Shown one piece after another: positions 1 to 5,013 of a stretch of 5,013 bases of DNA (position 1 is the first letter of the stretch; every line of letters starts with the position of its first letter). The position numbers were made by a program, and so were the translations under genes. The stretch is from Polaribacter sp. Its GTDB lineage: Bacteria > Bacteroidota > Bacteroidia > Flavobacteriales > Flavobacteriaceae. The DNA is taken from positions 1 to 5,013 of the forward strand of contig JAQWIO010000057.1 of NCBI GenBank assembly GCA_029248845.1. The letters run 5' to 3'. The notes beneath the pieces were generated by a model. It saw only the letters and a list, made by a program, of their open reading frames with translations, did not search any database and was not told the DNA's origin.

Positions 1-131
1 ACCTTCAAATCATTTGGTATGGTAGAGAGTATTCTCAAGCAAGAGGTTGGGATTTAGAAAAAGACAGCATCACGAGAACCATAGGAAGACAATCTATCTT
101 AAATGAATATTATCGTAAGAAAAAGTCTTAA
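1..131 (+). CDS. C-terminal end of an unrecognised protein (partial)
   Basis: A reading frame is open from base 3 to a TAA at 129-131 and gives 42 residues; the rest of the gene lies left of the window. The visible tail includes IIWYGREYSQARGWDLEKD and ends NEYYRKKKS. It is rich in aromatic and charged residues and shows no membrane segment, cysteine motif or sorting signal, so it looks like the end of a soluble cytoplasmic protein. I do not recognise the family and assign no function. Two things support a real gene: the tail has a normal protein composition for this AT-rich genome, and a textbook intrinsic terminator begins on the last base of the stop codon. It runs towards the minus-strand sigma factor gene, so it is convergent with it and not part of its transcription unit. 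Confidence 0.6.
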   Translation, partial: LQIIWYGREYSQARGWDLEKDSITRTIGRQSILNEYYRKKKS

Positions 132-164
132 AAAAAGCTTCAACAAATGTTGAAGCTTTTTTTT
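131..164 (+). terminator. Intrinsic terminator after the partial gene, possibly bidirectional
   Basis: A perfect 14-bp stem pairs 131-144 (aaaaaagcttcaac) with 149-162 (gttgaagctttttt) around an AAAT tetraloop. The run of eight T at 157-164 forms the U-tract for + strand transcripts. The hairpin overlaps the stop codon of the upstream gene by one base. Read on the minus strand the same hairpin is followed by six T, so it could also stop transcripts of the convergent sigma factor gene, which ends about 200 bp away. No closer terminator for that gene was noticed. Confidence 0.9.
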
Positions 165-370
165 CATTTAATTCAAATTCAATTCAATAGAATCTTTTGA
201 TTTAATTTTTACAAAAGTGAGCGATTTGGAAAAATTAATCAAAAATTGAATTGTTTCTTTTTTAGGTTGCCACTTAATTTTAGATGACTTTATTGGGTAG
301 AGTTGCATCATATAATTTCTGTTTAATTAACTTGTTCTAAAACAGTAACGATACTTTTGTATGTTTAGTA
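165..370. other. Non-coding spacer between convergent genes
   Basis: This is AT-rich sequence between the terminator and the stop codon of the sigma factor gene. I see no convincing open frame (the ATG at 283 in the + direction reads only 18 codons), no RNA gene and no strong hairpin. The only structure noticed is a weak 9-bp inverted repeat, CAATTCAAT at 180-188 and ATTGAATTG at 245-253, which is probably chance. The part next to 371 is presumably 3' untranslated sequence of the sigma factor transcript. Confidence 0.5.
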
Positions 371-958
371 TTAATGAACTAAAATAATTTTATGCTGTTC
401 TATTAATTTTCTCATATTAATTAAAGCATACCGCATTCTACCTAAAGCTGTATTGATACTAACTCCTGTATTTTCGCTTATTTCTTTGAAACTCATGTCT
501 TTGTACATGCGCATTACTAAAACTTCTTTTTGCTCTTCTGGCAACTCTTCAACAAGAGCTTTAACATCATTATAAATTTGCTCTTGAATCATTTGTCTTT
601 CTGCATTTAAGTTTCCATCACCTAAAACAGAAAATATATCAAATTCATCTGTATTTTTGAAGGAAGGCATTCTGTTAGACTTTCTAAAATAATCGATGAC
701 TAAATTGTGAGCTATTCTCATAACCCATGGTAAAAATTTACCTTCTTCGTTGTAATTCCCTTTTTTTAAGGTTCTAATAACTTTTATAAAGGTATCTTGA
801 AAAACATCTTCAGTAACATCTCTATCCTGAACTTTACTGTAAATGAAGCTTATCAGCCTTTGCTGATGTCTTTTTATTAAAATCTCTAGAGAAGCCTCTT
901 TCCCCTGAATATAGTCACTAACTAGGGTACTGTCTGCAATTGAATATTTTTTCACCAT
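371..958 (-). CDS. ECF-type RNA polymerase sigma factor (sigma-70 family)
   Basis: This 195-aa protein should bind core RNA polymerase in the cytoplasm and direct it to a specific set of promoters. Its size and two-domain layout fit the extracytoplasmic-function group. The sigma2 domain spans about residues 22-95: a core-binding segment around DVTEDVFQDTFIKVI (47-61) is followed by FLPWVMRIAHNLVIDYFRK (75-93), the usual -10 recognition and melting helices. A charged linker (about 96-130) leads to sigma4 (about 133-187), where LPEEQKEVLVMRMYKDMS precedes the helix-turn-helix FKEISENTGVSINTALGRMR (157-176). Regions 1 and 3 are absent, as expected. The ATG at 956-958 gives full domain coverage; there is no Shine-Dalgarno sequence, which is normal in this phylum. 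No anti-sigma gene is adjacent, so the controlling signal cannot be inferred. It is divergent from uvrA. The family is certain; the regulon is unknown. Confidence 0.95.
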   Translation of the reverse strand: MVKKYSIADSTLVSDYIQGKEASLEILIKRHQQRLISFIYSKVQDRDVTEDVFQDTFIKVIRTLKKGNYNEEGKFLPWVMRIAHNLVIDYFRKSNRMPSFKNTDEFDIFSVLGDGNLNAERQMIQEQIYNDVKALVEELPEEQKEVLVMRMYKDMSFKEISENTGVSINTALGRMRYALINMRKLIEQHKIILVH

Positions 959-1023
959 AACTACTTTTTAAAAGAACAAATAGCTCTTATAATTTAAAAA
1001 AATTTATAATATAAAAAGTAGTT
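959..1023 (-). promoter_or_regulatory. Inverted repeat in the sigma factor leader that could mask its start codon
   Basis: AACTACTTTTTA at 959-970 and TAAAAAGTAGTT at 1012-1023 are perfect 12-bp inverted repeats separated by 41 bp. In the minus-strand transcript the 1023-1012 arm comes first. The 970-959 arm ends on the base just before the AUG at 958-956. If paired, the 12 nucleotides directly upstream of the start codon would be double-stranded, which could reduce ribosome access. The repeat is seen directly. The regulatory role is inference: a 12-bp AT-rich stem closing a 41-nt loop is only moderately stable and could arise by chance in this composition. Confidence 0.35.
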
Positions 1024-1063
1024 TTAGACTATATAAAATTAGTTTAGTGAATAATGTGAGTTC

Positions 1064-1095
1064 CAAATATCATTATTTTTTTTTAAAACAACAAA
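1064..1095 (-). promoter_or_regulatory. Candidate Bacteroidota-type promoter for the sigma factor gene
   Basis: On the minus strand TTTG (1095-1092) is followed after 20 bp by GATATTTG (1071-1064). This matches the known Bacteroidota primary-sigma consensus (TTTG or TTG near -33, TAnnTTTG near -7) at all specified positions except the first base of the -7 element. A second TTG (1091-1089) gives a 17-bp spacer. Transcription would start near 1058, giving a leader of about 100 nt that includes both arms of the 959-1023 inverted repeat. The spacer contains a run of nine A (T at 1076-1084 on the + strand). It is a pattern match only. Confidence 0.4.
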
Positions 1096-1175
1096 TTATT
1101 TAAGATATTTCATTTATATTTTTTTTATAAAATAGTTTAAAAAAGAGTATTTTTAGGGCTAATATTTATTGATAT

Positions 1176-3968
1176 ATGAAGAGAGATATTTCTGAAGTAA
1201 ATCCAAAAGAAAACATTATAATAAAAGGAGCAAAACTCCATAATTTAAAGAATATTGATGTTGTTATTCCTAGAAACAAGCTAATCGTGATAACAGGTCT
1301 TTCTGGTTCGGGAAAATCATCTTTAGCATTTGACACACTCTATGCCGAAGGTCAAAGACGTTATGTTGAAAGTTTGAGTTCCTATGCACGTCAGTTTTTA
1401 GGAAAATTACACAAACCAAAAGTAGAGTATATAAAAGGAATTGCTCCTGCAATCGCTATTGAGCAAAAAGTAAACGCTACAAATCCACGTTCTACAGTTG
1501 GTACATCAACAGAAATATACGATTATATAAAATTACTATATGCAAGAATTGGTACAACCTTCTCTCCTATTTCTGGAAAAAAAGTAAAAAAAAATACCGT
1601 CACTGATGTCGTAAATTTTATAAAAGAATTTAAAAAAAACACAAAACTTCTTCTCTTAGCACCTATTATAATTGATGAAAACCGTAATTTAAAAACTGTA
1701 TTACAAGTTCTAGAGCAACAAGGGTATGCGCGTCTAAAATGGAATGATAAAGTATATAGAATTTCTGATTTACCTCAAGATAAATTCAATAATGAAGCTT
1801 TGTATTTAGTTGTTGACAGAATCATAACAAAAGATAACGAGGATTTTTACAACAGAATTTCAGATGCTATTCAAACAGCTTTTTTTGAAGGTAAAGGAAT
1901 TTGTTTTGTAGAGCACTTAGAAAATCATTTTGTATCTGAATTTAGCAATAAATTTGATTTAGATGGCATGTCTTTTCTAGAACCGAATACCCATTTATTT
2001 AGTTTTAACAATCCTTACGGAGCTTGTCCAACTTGTCAAGGCTATGGAAATGTGGTTGGAATTGATCAAGAATTGGTGATCCCAAACACAGGATTATCGA
2101 TTTTTGAAGACTGTATATTCCCTTTTAGAACAGATGCTTATAAGCATTACAAAGAAGCCCTTATAGAAGTCGCTTATCTGTTTGATATTCCAATTCACAA
2201 ACCCTGGTTTGAGCTTTCTGACAAACAGAAAGAAATTGTTTGGAATGGCAATGCGTCATTCAATGGAATTCATCATTTTTTTAAAGCTCTTGAAGAAAAG
2301 AGTTATAAAATTCAAAATAGAGTGATGCTTTCTCGGTATCGAGGAAAAACAAAATGTACAACATGTAATGGTACACGTTTGCGTAAAGAAACCAATTATG
2401 TTAAAATTAATGATAAAACAATTTCTGAATTAGTTACCCTACCGTTAGATGAATTATCAGACTTTTTTAAAAATATTCAACTAGATAAATACGAGCTAAA
2501 AATTGGAAAACGCTTGTTAAAAGAAATCAACAATAGATTGCAATTTTTAATCGATGTTGGCCTATCATATTTAACAATTAATAGAACTTCAAATACCCTC
2601 TCTGGAGGTGAAAGTCAACGTATTAACCTAGCAACATCTTTAGGTAGTTCTCTGGTGGGTTCTATGTATATTTTAGATGAACCTAGTATTGGTTTACATC
2701 CTAAAGATACAGAAAGATTGATTGGAGTTCTGAAGGATTTGCGCAACTTAGGAAATACGGTTATAGTGGTAGAACACGATGAAGACATTATGAAAGAAGC
2801 AGACTATATTATTGATATTGGACCAGAAGCTGGAACATTAGGTGGGAATGTGGTTGCTGAAGGTAATTTTGAAGAAATTTTAAAATCTAATTCCCTAACA
2901 GCTAAATATTTAAACGAGGAACTTAAAATTGAAGTCCCTTCCAAACGTAGGACCTCAAAATATAGTATTCAAATAGTTGGTGCAAGAGAAAATAATTTGC
3001 AAAATATTGACGTGACTTTTCCACTAAATTGTCTGTCTGTAATTACTGGAGTTTCTGGTTCTGGAAAAAGCACTTTAGTGAAAAATATTTTATACCCATC
3101 CATGCAAAAAAAAATAATTGGTTATGGTGAAAAAATTGGACAACACACAGAAATAAAAGGAAATTTTGAAAATATAAAACATATAGAATTTATAGATCAA
3201 AATCCTATTGGTCGCTCATCCCGATCCAATCCTGTAACTTATATAAAGGCTTATGATGATATTCGAATGTTGTATTCAAATCAGAAAATCTCAAAAATTA
3301 GAAATTATAAGCCAAAACATTTTTCTTTTAATGTTGAAGGTGGACGCTGTGAAGTTTGTAAAGGAGAAGGTGAAGTTACCATAGAAATGCAATTTATGGC
3401 AGATGTGCATTTAGAATGTGATGTGTGTAATGGGAAGCGTTTTAAAAAGGAAATTTTAGAAATAAAGTTTGATGGAAAATCAATTGACGATATTCTCAAC
3501 TTAACGATAGATGATGCTGTTCAGTTTTTCTCAGAAAATTTAGCGACTAAAATTTCACAAAAGCTAAAACCCTTACAAGATGTTGGTTTGGGGTATGTTC
3601 AATTAGGACAATCCTCTTCTACTCTCTCTGGTGGTGAAGCGCAAAGAATTAAATTAGCCTCTTTTTTGGTCAAAGGAAACACGAAAGACAAAGCCTTATT
3701 TATTTTTGATGAACCTACAACAGGTCTGCATTTTCACGACATCAAAAAATTAGTAGCGTCTTTTACTGCTTTGATTGAAAAAGGACATTCTATCATTGTA
3801 ATTGAACACAATATTGAACTTATAAAATGTGCAGATCATATCATTGATCTAGGGTTAGAAGGTGGGAAAAATGGAGGAAATCTTATTTTTCAGGGAACTC
3901 CAGAAGAATTGGCTAAAAATAAAAAGTCTCACACTGCTATGTATTTAGCAGAAAAATTGGAGCTTTAA
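1176..3968 (+). CDS. uvrA: UvrA, excinuclease ABC subunit A
   Basis: UvrA is the DNA-damage sensor of nucleotide excision repair: a cytoplasmic dimer that hydrolyses ATP, scans DNA and loads UvrB at lesions. The 930 residues are near the usual length (about 940). The first ABC half has Walker A GLSGSGKSS (41-49), a Q-loop glutamine (Q97), the variable region that normally binds UvrB (about 125-240), zinc cysteines C284/C287 and C394/C397, signature LSGGESQR (475-482), Walker B YILDEPS (498-504) and H534. The second half has Walker A GVSGSGKST (625-633), Q675, zinc cysteines C725/C728 and C748/C751, signature LSGGEAQR (817-824), Walker B LFIFDEPTTG (841-850) and H878. All catalytic residues are present. 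The CxxC that normally precedes the LFSFN-P-GAC motif is absent (N258 and D261 stand there). The start is fixed: an in-frame TGA lies 6 bp upstream at 1170-1172, and the next in-frame Met is residue 265. There is no Shine-Dalgarno sequence. The gene stands alone, divergent from the sigma factor gene. Confidence 0.98.
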   Translation: MKRDISEVNPKENIIIKGAKLHNLKNIDVVIPRNKLIVITGLSGSGKSSLAFDTLYAEGQRRYVESLSSYARQFLGKLHKPKVEYIKGIAPAIAIEQKVNATNPRSTVGTSTEIYDYIKLLYARIGTTFSPISGKKVKKNTVTDVVNFIKEFKKNTKLLLLAPIIIDENRNLKTVLQVLEQQGYARLKWNDKVYRISDLPQDKFNNEALYLVVDRIITKDNEDFYNRISDAIQTAFFEGKGICFVEHLENHFVSEFSNKFDLDGMSFLEPNTHLFSFNNPYGACPTCQGYGNVVGIDQELVIPNTGLSIFEDCIFPFRTDAYKHYKEALIEVAYLFDIPIHKPWFELSDKQKEIVWNGNASFNGIHHFFKALEEKSYKIQNRVMLSRYRGKTKCTTCNGTRLRKETNYVKINDKTISELVTLPLDELSDFFKNIQLDKYELKIGKRLLKEINNRLQFLIDVGLSYLTINRTSNTLSGGESQRINLATSLGSSLVGSMYILDEPSIGLHPKDTERLIGVLKDLRNLGNTVIVVEHDEDIMKEADYIIDIGPEAGTLGGNVVAEGNFEEILKSNSLTAKYLNEELKIEVPSKRRTSKYSIQIVGARENNLQNIDVTFPLNCLSVITGVSGSGKSTLVKNILYPSMQKKIIGYGEKIGQHTEIKGNFENIKHIEFIDQNPIGRSSRSNPVTYIKAYDDIRMLYSNQKISKIRNYKPKHFSFNVEGGRCEVCKGEGEVTIEMQFMADVHLECDVCNGKRFKKEILEIKFDGKSIDDILNLTIDDAVQFFSENLATKISQKLKPLQDVGLGYVQLGQSSSTLSGGEAQRIKLASFLVKGNTKDKALFIFDEPTTGLHFHDIKKLVASFTALIEKGHSIIVIEHNIELIKCADHIIDLGLEGGKNGGNLIFQGTPEELAKNKKSHTAMYLAEKLEL

Positions 3969-4080
3969 AAAAGGATCACAAAGTATTGTTTTATCTAGAG
4001 TAAAGAATCATTATATATACGATCATTTGACAAAAACATTACTAAAAAAGGGCTAATAATAATCGAGAATTATAATCAAT

Positions 4081-4120
4081 AAAAAACCTTCTAAACAGAT
4101 GTTTAAAAGGCCTTTCTTTT
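4081..4120. terminator. Bidirectional intrinsic terminator between uvrA and the T9SS cargo gene
   Basis: The arms at 4081-4096 and 4101-4116 form a hairpin with the 4-nt loop AGAT (4097-4100). Read on the minus strand, AAAGGCCTTTTAAAC pairs with GTTTAGAAGGTTTTT over about 15 bp, including three G-T wobbles, and is followed by a T-run ending at 4081. This is a strong terminator for the minus-strand gene ending at 4153. Read on the + strand the inner 10 bp hold with one C-A mismatch and are followed by CCTTTCTTTT. It therefore probably also ends uvrA transcripts, which stop coding 112 bp earlier. No other clear hairpin with a T-run was seen in 3969-4152. Confidence 0.85.
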
Positions 4121-4152
4121 AAAATTCGAATAAAAACTATTTTATATAAAAT

Positions 4153-5013
4153 CTATTGAATAACTATTTTTTTAGATTTTTGATATCCTCCCGAATTAAA
4201 TTTTAATATATAAACTCCTGAATTTAGACTATTTAAATCTATTTCTTTTTCATAAAAACCCTGAGTATTTGTTATTTCAGTTCTTAAAACTCTTTTCCCT
4301 TCTAAACTATAAATTTCAACAATATTATCATTTAGATTTACTGTTTGAATATCAAAAATAATATTGATTTTCTTATCTTGTTTTACTGGATTTGGATATA
4401 CTCCAAAAGTTATATTTTCACCTACTTTTTCTATGCCTAATGCTTTGGTAACATCTTCAAAGTTAAATGATAAATTTCCAGAACTACCTCCTGAAAAATC
4501 AGTAAAATAAAGTCTATAAATAGTATCATCAGCATATTTAATATAAAAAGATTTGTCGGAATCTGTAACATAACTAGTTCCAGTATAAGATCTCCAATCA
4601 TGCCCTATAGTATTTATATCTGTAGAATATGTTAAACTTTGATTTAAAGACATTCCGTCAGGCTCATCATTTTCAGCGATCTCTACTAAATCATTGTGAA
4701 GTACTCCGGTATACAAATACATAAAGTTTGGAGAATACTCTGTATAATATTTTGTAAATTTTAAATCCCAATCAGAAGCTACTGGCTCTGCAATAACTTC
4801 TTCATCGTTTTGCAATGAATAGTAATTGTATATATTATTTGGGTTATTTGAGTTAGGAATAGTCACTGTTTGATCTTCTGACCAAGCAGATCCATCCCAG
4901 GTACTATATTTAAAAGTATATCCTCCATAAAAATCTTCATTTATAAATTTTCTGAAGGTACCATCTGAATATTTTAATACAAAAATAATTGTACCCTCCA
5001 CATGATGTGATGA
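4153..5013 (-). CDS. HmuY-like secreted protein with T9SS type A C-terminal sorting domain (5'-partial)
   Basis: The frame is open from the right edge to a TAG at 4155-4153, giving the last 286 residues; start codon and signal peptide lie outside the window. A GTG at 5001-4999 could be mistaken for the start, but upstream codons are open and it falls inside a domain. Residues about 5-185 resemble the HmuY family: a strand-rich segment FVLKYSDGTFRKF (11-23), GGYTFKYSTWDGSAW (30-44), the characteristic DWDLKFTKYYTEY (81-93), and later DKSFYIKYADDTIYRLYF (153-170). HmuY of Porphyromonas gingivalis binds heme, but this role cannot be assumed here. Residues about 203-286 are a T9SS type A sorting domain: VYPNPV (205-210), VEIYSLEGKRV (232-242), LNSLNSGVYILKF (260-272) and terminal KKIVIQ. 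The sorting domain predicts export through the Sec and type IX systems to the cell surface or medium, with this domain usually cleaved. HmuY assignment is moderate; the sorting domain is confident. Confidence 0.88.
   Translation of the reverse strand, partial: SSHHVEGTIIFVLKYSDGTFRKFINEDFYGGYTFKYSTWDGSAWSEDQTVTIPNSNNPNNIYNYYSLQNDEEVIAEPVASDWDLKFTKYYTEYSPNFMYLYTGVLHNDLVEIAENDEPDGMSLNQSLTYSTDINTIGHDWRSYTGTSYVTDSDKSFYIKYADDTIYRLYFTDFSGGSSGNLSFNFEDVTKALGIEKVGENITFGVYPNPVKQDKKINIIFDIQTVNLNDNIVEIYSLEGKRVLRTEITNTQGFYEKEIDLNSLNSGVYILKFNSGGYQKSKKIVIQ

Noticed and set aside
180..253. Inverted repeat CAATTCAAT / ATTGAATTG in the left spacer
   Set aside because: It is only 9 bp with a 56-bp gap, made mostly of A and T, and has no T-run or gene boundary attached. 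Chance explains it.
988..1010. TATAAT-like hexamers at 988-993 and 1005-1010 as -10 boxes for uvrA
   Set aside because: No TTGACA-like -35 element accompanies them. TATAAT matches are expected by chance in such AT-rich DNA, and Bacteroidota primary sigma uses a different consensus.
1148..1155. TATTTTTA as a -7 element of a uvrA promoter
   Set aside because: It nearly matches TAnnTTTG and lies 20 bp before the start codon, but no TTTG or TTG is found at the right distance upstream, only a T-run and AT-rich filler. It is too weak to annotate.
1270..1452. 60-codon minus-strand open frame inside uvrA
   Set aside because: It lies antisense within the start of uvrA, which is intact and unmistakable. 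Its translation resembles no known protein, so it is a shadow of uvrA codon use.
3305..3499. 64-codon minus-strand open frame inside uvrA
   Set aside because: It is antisense to the second zinc-finger region of uvrA. Its cysteines and serines are a by-product of the complementary strand, and there is no initiation context or terminator.
4999..5001. GTG as the start of the HmuY-like gene
   Set aside because: The frame stays open to the window edge (codons S, S, H, H precede it), a signal peptide required for T9SS cargo does not follow it, and it sits inside a beta-rich domain. The gene is 5'-truncated by the window.

Overview
The window looks like chromosomal DNA of a member of the Bacteroidota, most likely a marine or aquatic Flavobacteriaceae. 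The evidence is strong AT-richness (roughly 30% GC by eye), the lack of Shine-Dalgarno sequences, a Bacteroidota-type promoter match (TTTG / TAnnTTTG), and a secreted protein with a type IX secretion (T9SS) C-terminal sorting domain, a system confined to this phylum. The genus cannot be resolved from the sequence.

Layout, left to right. (1) 1-131: the last 42 codons of an unrecognised + strand gene, with a perfect 14-bp hairpin terminator starting on its stop codon. (2) 165-370: AT-rich spacer with no gene seen. (3) 371-958, minus strand: a 195-aa ECF-type RNA polymerase sigma factor. (4) 959-1175: divergent intergenic region. It holds a good promoter candidate for the sigma gene, and a perfect 12-bp inverted repeat that would pair the bases just before the sigma start codon with an upstream part of the leader. 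(5) 1176-3968, + strand: complete uvrA (930 aa), the damage-recognition ATPase of nucleotide excision repair. Both ATPase halves are intact, but one CxxC pair seen in canonical UvrA is missing. (6) 3969-4152: convergent intergenic region with a strong, probably bidirectional terminator. (7) 4153-5013, minus strand: the C-terminal 286 residues of a secreted HmuY-like protein ending in a T9SS type A sorting domain. Its start lies beyond the right edge.

The genes do not form an operon. The sigma factor and uvrA are divergent neighbours sharing a 217-bp region, uvrA and the T9SS cargo gene converge on one terminator, and no anti-sigma gene is visible. This is mostly ordinary core-genome DNA. I found no phage, transposon, CRISPR, RNA gene or evidence of an undescribed multi-gene system. 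The most interesting points are the possible start-masking hairpin in the sigma leader, the homopolymer in the sigma promoter spacer, and the altered zinc-binding region of UvrA.
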